Positions 35,907-46,627 of a stretch of 64,000 nt of DNA are shown one piece after another. Made by a program: the position numbers and the translations under genes. The DNA is taken from the NCBI GenBank assembly GCA_943846615.1, contig OX044354.1:124001-188000 (forward strand), read 5' to 3'. How positions within the stretch are numbered: the stretch's first letter is position 1; each line of letters starts with the position of its first letter. Below the pieces are notes generated by a model that did not search any database, had not been told where the DNA came from, and saw nothing but the letters and a program-made list of their open reading frames with translations. This stretch comes from an uncultured Amylibacter sp. GTDB taxonomy: Bacteria; Pseudomonadota; Alphaproteobacteria; Rhodobacterales; Rhodobacteraceae.

Positions 35907-37256
35907 ATGACAAAATCTATACATATCATCGGCGGCGGCATGGCCGGATCAGAGGCAGCATGGCAAATCGCTAACGCTGGCATTCCCGTAATCTTGCATG
36001 AAATGCGCCCAACGGTAGAAACTTTTGCCCATCAGACGCATGACTTGGCTGAAATGGTCTGTTCCAATTCGTTTCGTTCTGATGACGACGAGGGTAATGC
36101 GGTCGGCCTATTACATTGGGAAATGCGGGCCGCAAATTCTGTCATCATGGCGATGGGTGATGAACATGCCCTCCCCGCTGGTTCTGCTTTGGCTGTGGAT
36201 CGCGATGCGTTTTCCGCTGCTGTCACCGAAAAACTGGTCAGCCATGATTTGATCACGATTGAACGCGGTGAAATTAACGGTTTGCCGCCTGCCGATTGGG
36301 GTCAAACCATCATTGCCACGGGACCACTGACATCCAAATCCATGGCAGACGATATTCTGGCAAACACGGATCAGGCATCATTGGCCTTTTTCGATGCGAT
36401 CGCCCCGATTGTCTATGCAGACAGCATCGACATGAGCAAAGCTTGGATGCAATCGCGTTATGACAAAGGTGAGACAGAGGAAGAGCGTACCGCATATCTG
36501 AATTGCCCGATGGACGAAGAAACCTACAATGCCTTTATTGACGCATTGTTGGCCGCAGAAAAAACGGAATTTAAAGATTGGGAAAAGGACACGCCATATT
36601 TCGATGGGTGTTTACCAATCGAGGTGATGGCCGAACGCGGTCGTGAAACCCTGCGTTGGGGACCAATGAAACCTGTCGGCCTGACCAATCCACACCAACC
36701 AGATGTCAAAGCGCACGCTGTTGTACAACTGCGCCGCGACAACGCCTTGGGCACATTGTTCAACATCGTCGGGTTCCAAACGAAAATGAAATACGGCGAA
36801 CAGGCACGGGTATTATCCATGATACCGGGGCTCGAAAACGCAAACTTCGCCCGTTTGGGCGGTATTCATCGCAACACATTCATCAACTCGCCACTGTTGT
36901 TGGATGATCAAATGCGCCTGAAATCAAGACCGGAAATTCGTTTCGCGGGTCAGATCACGGGCGTCGAAGGTTACGTCGAAAGCGCGGCAATGGGATTGTT
37001 GGCGGGCCGCTTGGCAATCGCACAATATAATGAACAGGATCGTCAATCTCCGCCAAACACCACTGCTATGGGCGCATTAATCAGCCACATCACAGGTGGC
37101 GCAGATGCAAAAACATTCCAACCGATGAACGTAAACTTCGGCCTATTCCCACCCGTTGATAACGTCAAAGGCGGTCGTCGCAACCGCAAAGATCGCTACA
37201 AAGCATATACAGATCGCGCCAAAGCGGACTGGACAGATTGGATGGCCCAGGGCTAG
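35907..37256 (+). CDS. trmFO: tRNA m5U54 methyltransferase TrmFO (folate/FAD-dependent)
   Basis: TrmFO methylates U54 in the T-loop of tRNAs using methylenetetrahydrofolate and FADH2. The 449-residue protein opens with the FAD-binding [18 protein letters not shown] and the adjacent VILHEMRP. It has the active-site region [11 protein letters not shown] and the C-terminal [19 protein letters not shown] and GLFPPV blocks. It begins 27 bases after the gyrA terminator and is followed nine bases later by gluQ, with which it probably forms a tRNA-modification operon. Confidence 0.96.
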   Translation: MTKSIHIIGGGMAGSEAAWQIANAGIPVILHEMRPTVETFAHQTHDLAEMVCSNSFRSDDDEGNAVGLLHWEMRAANSVIMAMGDEHALPAGSALAVDRDAFSAAVTEKLVSHDLITIERGEINGLPPADWGQTIIATGPLTSKSMADDILANTDQASLAFFDAIAPIVYADSIDMSKAWMQSRYDKGETEEERTAYLNCPMDEETYNAFIDALLAAEKTEFKDWEKDTPYFDGCLPIEVMAERGRETLRWGPMKPVGLTNPHQPDVKAHAVVQLRRDNALGTLFNIVGFQTKMKYGEQARVLSMIPGLENANFARLGGIHRNTFINSPLLLDDQMRLKSRPEIRFAGQITGVEGYVESAAMGLLAGRLAIAQYNEQDRQSPPNTTAMGALISHITGGADAKTFQPMNVNFGLFPPVDNVKGGRRNRKDRYKAYTDRAKADWTDWMAQG

Positions 37257-37264
37257 GCTTTGCC

Positions 37265-38110
37265 ATGACCAAAACCAAACACGTTGAACGTTTCGCTCCA
37301 TCCCCCACGGGGTTGTTGCACCTTGGTCATGCGTTTTCCGTACTTGCGGCTTATGATGCGGCCCGTGATGCGGGCGGTGAATTCCTGTTGCGGATCGAAG
37401 ATATCGATTTCAATCGTTCCAAACCTGAATTCGAAACCCAAATTTACGATGATCTAAAATGGTTAGGCCTATCATGGCCAGAACCCGTCCTACGCCAATC
37501 GGATCGCCGCGGGGCATATGATGCTGCGCTACAAACCCTGTGGGATAAAAAACACATGTTCCCCTGCACCTGTACGCGCAAAGACATTGCATTCGCCGCC
37601 GCGCCCCAGGAAGGTGGTGATCCATTGGTCGGGCCCGATGGCATCATTTATCCTGGAACCTGTCGTAATAATGATCTTCCAACAGCCATACCAGAAACCG
37701 CTTTGCGCCTGAACCTTGATAATATCACACAAACAGATTTCACATTCACTGATCTGATCCATGGCACCGTCAATTTCACATTGTCGGATGTGCAAAACAC
37801 CATCGGCAACGTCATGATCGCCCGCAAAGATATCGGTATTTCATATCACTTAGCCGTCGTTTTGGATGACGCCTTTCAAGGCGTTACCCATGTAACACGC
37901 GGCGTCGATTTATTCGAAGCCACAAAGATCCATGTTGTTTTGCAACATGTTCTTGGCCTGCCAACGCCCATCTATCGCCATCACAGATTGATCCGCGACG
38001 AAAATGGCAAACGTCTGGCGAAACGCGATGATGCGCGATCCATTCAATCGTATCGTGCAAACGGCATGTCGCCCGACGATGTGCGCACGCTTATTTCATT
38101 GGCGCAATGA
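37265..38110 (+). CDS. gluQ: Glutamyl-Q tRNA(Asp) synthetase
   Basis: GluQ attaches glutamate to queuosine at position 34 of tRNA-Asp. It is a truncated relative of glutamyl-tRNA synthetase without the anticodon-binding domain, and 281 residues is right. It has RFAPSPTGLLHLGHAFSV with the HIGH-like motif, a cysteine cluster in PCTCTRKD, and the KMSKS-like KRLAKRDDA near the end. ATG 37265 begins MTKTKHVERFAPSPTG and is preferred over one nine codons upstream inside trmFO. Its 3' end overlaps the convergent hisI by 20 bases. Confidence 0.94.
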   Translation: MTKTKHVERFAPSPTGLLHLGHAFSVLAAYDAARDAGGEFLLRIEDIDFNRSKPEFETQIYDDLKWLGLSWPEPVLRQSDRRGAYDAALQTLWDKKHMFPCTCTRKDIAFAAAPQEGGDPLVGPDGIIYPGTCRNNDLPTAIPETALRLNLDNITQTDFTFTDLIHGTVNFTLSDVQNTIGNVMIARKDIGISYHLAVVLDDAFQGVTHVTRGVDLFEATKIHVVLQHVLGLPTPIYRHHRLIRDENGKRLAKRDDARSIQSYRANGMSPDDVRTLISLAQ

Positions 38111-38453
38111 TCTCGACCTCTGCGCCATTCTCTACTTGCGTATAAAAACAATGGCGGCGGTTCGTGTGACACGCCGCGCCGATCTGATTGACCTTCACCA
38201 AAATACAATCGCGATCACAATCGAAGAAGAATGAAACCAATTCCTGCGTATGACCAGATGTCAAACCCTTAACCCAGAATTCCTGACGCGAACGCGACCA
38301 ATAGGTCACCTTGCCAGTATCCAACGTTTGTTGCACCGCATTCGCATTCATCCACGCCATCATCAACACTTCACCCGAAGTTGCATCCTGAGCAATCGCT
38401 GGGATCAAACCATCACTATCAAATTTCAAAGTCGTCACATCAAATTGAGCCAT
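38091..38453 (-). CDS. hisI: Phosphoribosyl-AMP cyclohydrolase
   Basis: HisI opens the purine ring of phosphoribosyl-AMP in histidine synthesis. The 120-residue form from ATG 38453 begins MAQFDVTTLKFDSDGLIPAI and contains MMAWMNANAVQQTLDTGKVT with YWSRSRQEFWVKG. The zinc/magnesium-binding block is DCDRDCILVKVNQIGAACHT. An ATG 22 codons upstream would overlap the control region of the divergent IscU-like gene. It is a single-domain enzyme without HisE. Its end overlaps gluQ. Confidence 0.94.
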   Translation of the reverse strand: MAQFDVTTLKFDSDGLIPAIAQDATSGEVLMMAWMNANAVQQTLDTGKVTYWSRSRQEFWVKGLTSGHTQELVSFFFDCDRDCILVKVNQIGAACHTNRRHCFYTQVENGAEVEIIAPMK

Positions 38454-38530
38454 ATAAACACGCTTTTCCTTTTCACGGCGGGAATGGTGATCTAATAAAG
38501 TATCAACCAAGATTGGCAAAGGTGAAAAAC

Positions 38531-38995
38531 ATGTCTGACAACAATGATATGATCAATCTCTATTCCAAACGGATACTTGCGGCTGCGGCGAACATTCCAT
38601 TCACCACGCCTCTTACAGAATTTGATGGCACTGCAATGCGTAGATCTCCCCTTTGCGGATCGAACCTACGTGTGTGGGTTAAAATGGAAGATACGCGCAT
38701 TTCTGCCTTTGGTCAGGACGTCAAAGCCTGTGCATTGGGTCAGGCTGCGGCATCTATATTCGCAAATGCCGTTGTTGGATTAACCGCAGATGAAATTACC
38801 AAGGGGCGCGATCAAATGTTTGCCATGCTGACGCAAGATGGCGATGTTCCAGATACACCTTTTGATGAACTCGAGGTTTTATTACCCGCGCGCGCGTACA
38901 AAAATCGCCATGCATCCATCATGTTGTGTTTCGAAGCGACGCTGGATGCAATCCAAGACGCAGACACAAAAAAACGCGCCCCGAAGGGCGCGTGA
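38531..38995 (+). CDS. IscU/NifU-like Fe-S scaffold protein
   Basis: This 154-residue protein has the three-cysteine arrangement of IscU/NifU N-terminal scaffolds: SPLCGSNLRVWVKM (about residue 43), DVKACALGQAAASIF (about 69) and SIMLCFEATLDAI (about 137). It would bind transient Fe-S clusters, yet it is far from the suf operon and lacks sulfur-donor neighbours. ATG 38531 has GGTGA upstream and begins MSDNNDMINLYSKRIL. The last codons overlap a terminator that serves recG on the other strand. The assignment is good, but its role beside Suf is unknown. Confidence 0.82.
   Translation: MSDNNDMINLYSKRILAAAANIPFTTPLTEFDGTAMRRSPLCGSNLRVWVKMEDTRISAFGQDVKACALGQAAASIFANAVVGLTADEITKGRDQMFAMLTQDGDVPDTPFDELEVLLPARAYKNRHASIMLCFEATLDAIQDADTKKRAPKGA
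38968..38993 (-). terminator. Terminator for recG, inside the 3' end of the IscU-like gene
   Basis: On the minus strand, an eight-base stem ACGCGCCC/GGGCGCGT with a four-base loop is followed by seven T residues. It lies about 110 bases beyond the recG stop and within the last codons of the convergent scaffold gene. Confidence 0.85.
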
Positions 38996-39105
38996 AGTGC
39001 ACAAGTCTATTTGACGAAGACTTGCAGGCGAAAAAGATAATGAAATCTCTACAGCCCCTTTGATAGTGTTAAATTTGATTTAAGTAAAGAACAAAATGTG
39101 AACAC

Positions 39106-41196
39106 TTATCCAATAGAAAGCATATGGATATACTGATCCGCCCCCATCAAGTACAAAAGCGTACGCAACGCGATACCCCGCTCACTGGATAAATCGGGAT
39201 CCGTCGCCATTATCAGGCGCGCATCGTCATTCGCAATTTTCATTAGATCAGACTGCGTTTCCAAATCCGCAATTCTAAACCGCGGTAGCCCAGATTGCGC
39301 CACTCCCAAAACATCGCCGGCGCCACGTAGTTTCAAATCAATCTCTGCAATCTTAAACCCATCATTAGTTTCGCGAATTGCCTCTAGGCGGCTCTGGGCA
39401 GTTTTTCCAAGTGGCGGCGCATAGAGCAGTAAGCATGACGATGCATCACTCCCTCGCCCAACGCGCCCACGTAACTGATGCAATTGGCTAAGTCCAAATC
39501 GTTCCGCATGCTCTATCACCATGATCGATGCTTTTGGAACATCAACACCCACTTCGATCACAGTCGTCGCCACCAGTATCTTAAGGTGCCCGTTCGAAAA
39601 ATCATTCATTACCTGATCTTTCTCTGCGGCTGTCATGCGCCCATGAACCAATCCAACGACATCATCCCCCAGGGCGACGCGCAACGCGGCGGCGCGATCT
39701 TCAGCGGCGGCTAAATCCAAGACATCGCTTTCTTCAACTAACGGGCAAACCCAATAGGCCTGTCGCCCTTCTGTGATTGCGCCACGTAACCGTTCTACGA
39801 CCTGCCCCATACGCGCAGTTGAAACCATAACCGTTTCAATGGGCTTTCGACCCGCAGGTTTTTCATCCAGTATCGAAATATCCATATCGCCATAATTCGC
39901 CAATGCCAGTGAACGTGGGATTGGTGTCGCGGTCATAACCAAAACATCAACAGCAGCGCCCTTCGCGCCCAAGTCCATACGTTGCCGCACGCCGAACCTG
40001 TGCTGTTCATCGATCACTGCCAGACGAAGATCATGAAATGTAACGCTTTTTTGAAAAACAGCGTGAGTTCCGATCAAAATATGGATGTTACCATTCGCCA
40101 ATGCGTCCAACTTGGCCTTACGCTCTGCTCCCTTATCGCGTCCAGTCAGGCTCTCTAACACAATCCCTGCTTTTTCGGCCAATGGGCGCAGGCCAGCAAC
40201 ATGCTGTTGCGCCAAAATCTCGGTCGGCGCCATCATCACAGCCTGTCCACCACTCTCTACTGCAGCGACCATCGCCAGTAACGCAACCAGCGTTTTTCCC
40301 GCGCCCACATCCCCTTGCAGCAAACGGTTCATACGCGTTTGTTGTGCCATGTCATCATGTATTTCTGCGATGGAACGGGTTTGTGCATTTGTTGGGCTAA
40401 ATGGTAATGAAGCAAGTATTTTTTTCGCCAAACTTCCATCACCTTTGGATTCTATCCCTTTGCTTTTACGAGATAAATGTCGTGCAATGGCCAGAGTCAA
40501 TTGATGTGACAAGATTTCGTCGTATGCCAAACGCTGACGCGCGGGCGTGTTTGGCAATATACCCTCAGCAGAAATTGGTCGATGCCCAAGGGTGATTGCG
40601 CTGGCCCAATCAGGCCATGAAAATTTAGCCATAACACTGGGCTCGATCCATTCATTCAGCGGTGCAAGAGCGGATAACAACTGGTCACTTGCCTTGCTCA
40701 TATTCTTTTGTGTCACACCCGACACCAAGGGGTAAACGGGTTCCAGTTCTGGAATGCTATCCAATTGATCCACTCGACAGACATAATCAGGATGGGTCAT
40801 CTGGGCCATATGATCGAATATTTCCAGCTTACCTGAAATAATGCGTTCCTGCCCAAACGGATAATTTTCACGCAACCATTCTTTGCGAGGATGAAAAAAC
40901 ACTAGCTGAAAATTGGTTGTACCGTCGTTCACATCAATGCGATATGGGCGGTCTTTACGGGTATTGGGTAAATGCTCGCCAATTGTGACCTTAACAGTGA
41001 CAATGCTCGGCAATGGTATACCCTGAATAGTATCCACGGGTTTTCGCACGATCACGGATTGGGGCAGAGTCAGCAATAGATCGCGTGGTGTTTCCACGTT
41101 CAACTTCAGAAGGTTATCTGCAATTTTTGGCCCAATGCCAGACAGCGAGGTAACCGAGCGAAATAATTGAAATAGGATTTCTGGACGCCCAACCAT
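39106..41196 (-). CDS. recG: ATP-dependent DNA helicase RecG
   Basis: RecG remodels stalled replication forks and branch-migrates Holliday junctions. The 696-residue protein has an N-terminal wedge/OB domain (about 1-250) and a superfamily 2 helicase core: Walker A GDVGAGKT, the DEAH-like box DEQHRFGV, TATPIPRSLALA, and the late block QLRGRVGRGSDASSC. It is four bases after ligA, so the two repair genes form an operon ended by the terminator near 38980. Confidence 0.97.
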   Translation of the reverse strand: MVGRPEILFQLFRSVTSLSGIGPKIADNLLKLNVETPRDLLLTLPQSVIVRKPVDTIQGIPLPSIVTVKVTIGEHLPNTRKDRPYRIDVNDGTTNFQLVFFHPRKEWLRENYPFGQERIISGKLEIFDHMAQMTHPDYVCRVDQLDSIPELEPVYPLVSGVTQKNMSKASDQLLSALAPLNEWIEPSVMAKFSWPDWASAITLGHRPISAEGILPNTPARQRLAYDEILSHQLTLAIARHLSRKSKGIESKGDGSLAKKILASLPFSPTNAQTRSIAEIHDDMAQQTRMNRLLQGDVGAGKTLVALLAMVAAVESGGQAVMMAPTEILAQQHVAGLRPLAEKAGIVLESLTGRDKGAERKAKLDALANGNIHILIGTHAVFQKSVTFHDLRLAVIDEQHRFGVRQRMDLGAKGAAVDVLVMTATPIPRSLALANYGDMDISILDEKPAGRKPIETVMVSTARMGQVVERLRGAITEGRQAYWVCPLVEESDVLDLAAAEDRAAALRVALGDDVVGLVHGRMTAAEKDQVMNDFSNGHLKILVATTVIEVGVDVPKASIMVIEHAERFGLSQLHQLRGRVGRGSDASSCLLLYAPPLGKTAQSRLEAIRETNDGFKIAEIDLKLRGAGDVLGVAQSGLPRFRIADLETQSDLMKIANDDARLIMATDPDLSSERGIALRTLLYLMGADQYIHMLSIG

Positions 41197-41199
41197 TCG

Positions 41200-43371
<2,172 letters not shown>

Positions 43372-43389
43372 TCACAGTGGTAAAGGTCT

Positions 43390-44103
43390 TTATCCAACTT
43401 CTGCCAAAGGTTCGCCGACAATTTCGGCATTGGGATCGCGTAAAACATAACCACGCCCCCAAACCGTTTCGATATAGTTTTCACCATTGGTCGCTTCGGA
43501 TAGTTTTTTGCGCAGTTTACAGATGAACACGTCGATAATTTTCAACTCAGGTTCATCCATGCCGCCATAAAGATGGTTCAAAAACATCTCTTTGGTTAAT
43601 GTAGTTCCCTTACGTAAGGAGAGTAATTCCAGCATTTGGTACTCTTTGCCCGTCAAATGGACCGGTTTGTCGTGCACATCCACCGTTTTGGCGTCAAGAT
43701 TAACATTAACCTGTCCCGTTGAGATGATAGATTGGGCGTGGCCCTTGGAACGACGCACAATCGCGTGGATACGCGCGACCAATTCTTCACGGTGGAATGG
43801 TTTAGTCAGGTAATCATCTGCGCCAAACCCAAATCCTTTGACCTTTTCCTCTGCGGCATCATTGCCCGACAGGATAAGAATTGGCGTCGTGATTTTCGCG
43901 AGACGGAGCTGGCGCAAGACCTCTAGGCCGTTCATATCAGGCAGGTTGATATCAAGGAGCATAAGATCATAGTCGTATAGCTTTGCTAAATCGACACCCT
44001 CTTCGCCCATATCGGTGGCGTAAACATTAAAGCTTGCGCTTGTCAGCATCATCTCGATTGATTTTGCCGTGTTAAGATCATCTTCGACCAATAGAATTCG
44101 CAT
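43390..44103 (-). CDS. ctrA: Cell-cycle response regulator CtrA
   Basis: CtrA is the alphaproteobacterial master regulator of cell-cycle, motility and related genes. The 237 residues comprise a receiver domain (1-115, phospho-acceptor D51 in [12 protein letters not shown], acidic pocket VEDD near residue 7, KPF near 104) and an OmpR-type winged helix (about 125-225, with [20 protein letters not shown]). In Rhodobacterales CtrA is usually non-essential and controls motility and gene transfer agents. The gene lies 100 bases after sciP, the gene of its inhibitory cofactor, and has its own likely promoter. Confidence 0.96.
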   Translation of the reverse strand: MRILLVEDDLNTAKSIEMMLTSASFNVYATDMGEEGVDLAKLYDYDLMLLDINLPDMNGLEVLRQLRLAKITTPILILSGNDAAEEKVKGFGFGADDYLTKPFHREELVARIHAIVRRSKGHAQSIISTGQVNVNLDAKTVDVHDKPVHLTGKEYQMLELLSLRKGTTLTKEMFLNHLYGGMDEPELKIIDVFICKLRKKLSEATNGENYIETVWGRGYVLRDPNAEIVGEPLAEVG

Positions 44104-44174
44104 TACTTTCTCCGTCTGTTCTCGCCCAATTAAGGTTAGAGCAAGAAATGGTTAACCACCCGTTACGTTTTCAA

Positions 44175-44202
44175 ACTATAGCAAAGTAAATTTCAATTTC
44201 AA
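44175..44202 (-). promoter_or_regulatory. Candidate ctrA promoter
   Basis: On the minus strand, TTGAAA (44202-44197) and TATAGT (44180-44175) are separated by 16 bases, right after the sciP stop. A GGTTAACC sequence (44150-44157) containing the CtrA half-site TTAACC lies just downstream of the expected start. It suggests autoregulation, but the full two-half-site CtrA box is not present. Confidence 0.5.
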
Positions 44203-44203
44203 C

Positions 44204-44482
44204 CTAAGGTTGCCTATACTTTGGTATTGCGGTCACTTTCAGGGCAGATGGTCCGTAATCTTTTGCGTTATCGATCCATGATTGAAGTTCTTCGTATGAT
44301 AACTCATAGGTCTCGCAGGCTTCCTCAAAGGAAATCAATTCATGGACAACGGCCTGAACGACCACCAGCTTCCGGCTGGCTACCCAGCGTGTTGTTGTCT
44401 TCGATGGTAAATCGGACCGGTTCAGTTTTACCCCATCTGGTAAAACAACTTCGATTGGGCCTTGGCTTCCTTTAATAAACAT
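44204..44482 (-). CDS. sciP: CtrA inhibitory protein SciP (DUF1153)
   Basis: This 92-residue helix-turn-helix protein belongs to DUF1153, known in Caulobacter as SciP, which binds CtrA and blocks its recruitment of RNA polymerase. The body reads KTTTRWVASRKLVVVQAVVH, then LISFEEACETYELSYEELQS, matching the two-helix core. It stands directly upstream of ctrA on the same strand, so the regulator and its brake are linked genetically. It is divergent from mnmA. Confidence 0.92.
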   Translation of the reverse strand: MFIKGSQGPIEVVLPDGVKLNRSDLPSKTTTRWVASRKLVVVQAVVHELISFEEACETYELSYEELQSWIDNAKDYGPSALKVTAIPKYRQP

Positions 44483-44548
44483 GTGTCACCTGTACTTTAT
44501 TTGACGCCAACATCACGGGTACTGTTTAAACAGGGCTAAATATCGTGC

Positions 44549-44576
44549 TTGAGAATACATAAGGTTTTAATATAAA
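44549..44576 (+). promoter_or_regulatory. Candidate mnmA promoter
   Basis: TTGAGA (44549-44554) and TATAAA (44571-44576) are 16 bases apart, 23 bases before the mnmA start codon, giving a short leader with AGAGGT near the start. Confidence 0.5.
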
Positions 44577-44599
44577 CCGAACCGAAACCAGAGGTTCCC

Positions 44600-45733
44600 A
44601 TGTCAGTCGATCAACCCAAATTAAACTCTATGGGCTTTGCTAAAGCCCCCAAGGATACACGCGTTCTGGTTGCGATGTCAGGCGGTGTAGACAGCTCTGT
44701 TGTCGCGGCAATGCTTGCTGAGCAAGGATATGATGTGGTTGGAGTAACGCTACAGTTGTATGACCACGGTGCAGCCTTGGCCAAGAAAGGTGCCTGTTGT
44801 GCAGGGCGTGATATCCACGATGCGCGCCGCGTTGCCGAAGAAATGGGATTCCCGCATTACGTTCTGGATTATGAGAACAAGTTTAAAGAAAGTGTCATTG
44901 ACGAATTTGCCGACGCATATTTAGCTGGCGCGACCCCTGTCCCCTGTATTCGTTGCAACGAACGGGTGAAATTCCGCGACCTTTTGGAAACCGCCAAAGA
45001 CTTGGATGCGGACTGTATGGCAACGGGCCATTACATCCAACGATTCGCGGGCGTTGAAAAGGCCGAGCTGCACAAAGCCGCGGATGGCGATCGTGACCAA
45101 AGCTATTTCTTATTCTCGACCAAACAAGAGCAACTGGAATACCTGCGTTTCCCACTGGGTCATTTGAAATCCAAGGCGGAAACACGTGATTTAGCCCGTA
45201 AATACGGCCTGCCTGTTGCGGATAAACCCGACAGCCAAGACATCTGTTTCGTACCAAATGGTTCCTACGCTGCAGTCATCGAGAAGTTGCGCCCCGAAGC
45301 AGCCGATCCAGGCGATATTGTCCATTTAGATGGGCGCGTTTTGGGCCAACACAAAGGCATCATTAATTACACCGTTGGACAACGCCGTGGTTTGGGAATC
45401 GGCGGTGGTGATCCGTTGTATGTGGTGAAATTGGACGCAGATAATAAACATGTCGTTGTCGGCCCCAAAGAGACATTGGCAACCCGTACAGTCACCATCA
45501 AAGAGGTGAATTGGTTGGGTGATGATGATTTCATGGATCAATCAGAACGCACAGTCGCTGTACGTGTTCGTTCGACCCGCGCACCCAAAGAGGCGATCAT
45601 TCGTCCGACGTCTCCGACATCCGCAACCGTGAATTTGTTGAACGCCGAAGAAGGCGTTGCACCTGGCCAAGCCTGTGTTTTTTATGATGTTGATGGCACG
45701 CGTATCTTCGGTGGTGGGTGGATCACGAAATAA
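44600..45733 (+). CDS. mnmA: tRNA 2-thiouridylase MnmA
   Basis: MnmA adds the 2-thio group to U34 of tRNA-Lys, -Glu and -Gln, using persulfide sulfur from a cysteine desulfurase. The 377-residue protein has the ATP-pyrophosphatase motif SGGVDSSV (residues 27-34). Catalytic cysteines are C116 in PVPCIRCN and C216 in DSQDICFVP. Other blocks are [14 protein letters not shown] and [13 protein letters not shown]. It is divergent from sciP and appears monocistronic, ending before an inverted repeat that may terminate it. Confidence 0.97.
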   Translation: MSVDQPKLNSMGFAKAPKDTRVLVAMSGGVDSSVVAAMLAEQGYDVVGVTLQLYDHGAALAKKGACCAGRDIHDARRVAEEMGFPHYVLDYENKFKESVIDEFADAYLAGATPVPCIRCNERVKFRDLLETAKDLDADCMATGHYIQRFAGVEKAELHKAADGDRDQSYFLFSTKQEQLEYLRFPLGHLKSKAETRDLARKYGLPVADKPDSQDICFVPNGSYAAVIEKLRPEAADPGDIVHLDGRVLGQHKGIINYTVGQRRGLGIGGGDPLYVVKLDADNKHVVVGPKETLATRTVTIKEVNWLGDDDFMDQSERTVAVRVRSTRAPKEAIIRPTSPTSATVNLLNAEEGVAPGQACVFYDVDGTRIFGGGWITK

Positions 45734-45757
45734 CGTCAAAGAAAATCTAACAATAAT

Positions 45758-45790
45758 TGGCCTATCCAAATATCTGAATTGAATAGGCCA
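45758..45790. terminator. Possible bidirectional terminator between mnmA and a methyltransferase
   Basis: TGGCCTAT (45758-45765) and ATAGGCCA (45783-45790) form a perfect eight-base inverted repeat with a 17-base loop between two convergent genes. No strong T-run follows on either strand, so termination is likely but unproven. Confidence 0.5.
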
Positions 45791-45796
45791 CTGAAT

Positions 45797-46510
45797 TTAG
45801 ATTGCTTTCATCTTTTTCTTACGAAGACGATCTGATAGGTCGAGACCCGTCGCAGGCAATGTGCCTGGACCTTTGGTAATTGAAACCAACTCGCGCGTTA
45901 TCTCCATATTCGCGATAACGGGATAACTACCTGCAAGAACAGTGAGTTCAAATATAAGGTTCGTCATGGCTTTTTGTTTCCACCATGGTACTCTCTTGTT
46001 TTGATTGTTCGGTGTGTGGGACCATGCCCAGTCTTCGATTATGTAGGTGCCGCCTGTTCTCACCAAAGGAAACAACATTTCGAAGGTTGCACGGGTTTGC
46101 GCATATAAGTGCGATGCATCATCAACAACCAAATCGATACCGGTCGGAAAGTTCTCTCTCGCAGCCTGTAGTGTTCCCTCTTTATCTTGAGAACGTCCAT
46201 AATAGGTTTTGATATGGTCTTTGTCTTCGCAGTAATCCTCCAACGGTTCAATAGGTGCTGCGCGAAGGTCAAGCCCAACCAGTTTCGTTGGCTTAAACAG
46301 TTTATCGAAATAAACCATAGAACCGCCTTCAAACATCCCGATTTCCATGATGTCTTTGGGGTTCGAACGTTCCTTAACTTTATCATAGAAGTCTAAAAAT
46401 GCGTGATGTTTCACCAAAACGAAAGAATCTTTATCGGATTTGCCTCGTACATTGCCTGGACGAACATCCAAGCTAAACTTAACGCCATCGAGTTCAATAA
46501 TCTTTACCAT
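45797..46510 (-). CDS. Class I SAM-dependent methyltransferase-like protein
   Basis: The 237 residues have the SAM-binding strand-loop DIMEIGMFEGGSMVYFDKLF (about 53-72). An acidic residue ends the second strand (LVGLDLRAAP), and the catalytic region is DLVVDDASHLYAQTRATFEM, then GGTYIIEDWAWSHT. The pattern fits the Methyltransf_24 or cephalosporin-hydroxylase-like group, often found with glycan or secondary-metabolite genes. The substrate is unknown. It stands alone between mnmA and the SulP gene with no clear ribosome binding site. Confidence 0.75.
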   Translation of the reverse strand: MVKIIELDGVKFSLDVRPGNVRGKSDKDSFVLVKHHAFLDFYDKVKERSNPKDIMEIGMFEGGSMVYFDKLFKPTKLVGLDLRAAPIEPLEDYCEDKDHIKTYYGRSQDKEGTLQAARENFPTGIDLVVDDASHLYAQTRATFEMLFPLVRTGGTYIIEDWAWSHTPNNQNKRVPWWKQKAMTNLIFELTVLAGSYPVIANMEITRELVSITKGPGTLPATGLDLSDRLRKKKMKAI

Positions 46511-46627
46511 AACGAGTTATATCTCAATTTTTTTGTTGGTTATTTAGATTTCACTATCGAAACAATTCCCTTATCTTTGTCAATAGATGACTTAGATTGC
46601 AGGCTAAACGAGGGCTACTTGGCCCAG

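Noticed and set aside
44130..44157. A full CtrA box before ctrA
   Set aside because: TTAACC and TTAA elements are present, but not with the seven-base spacing of a full site.
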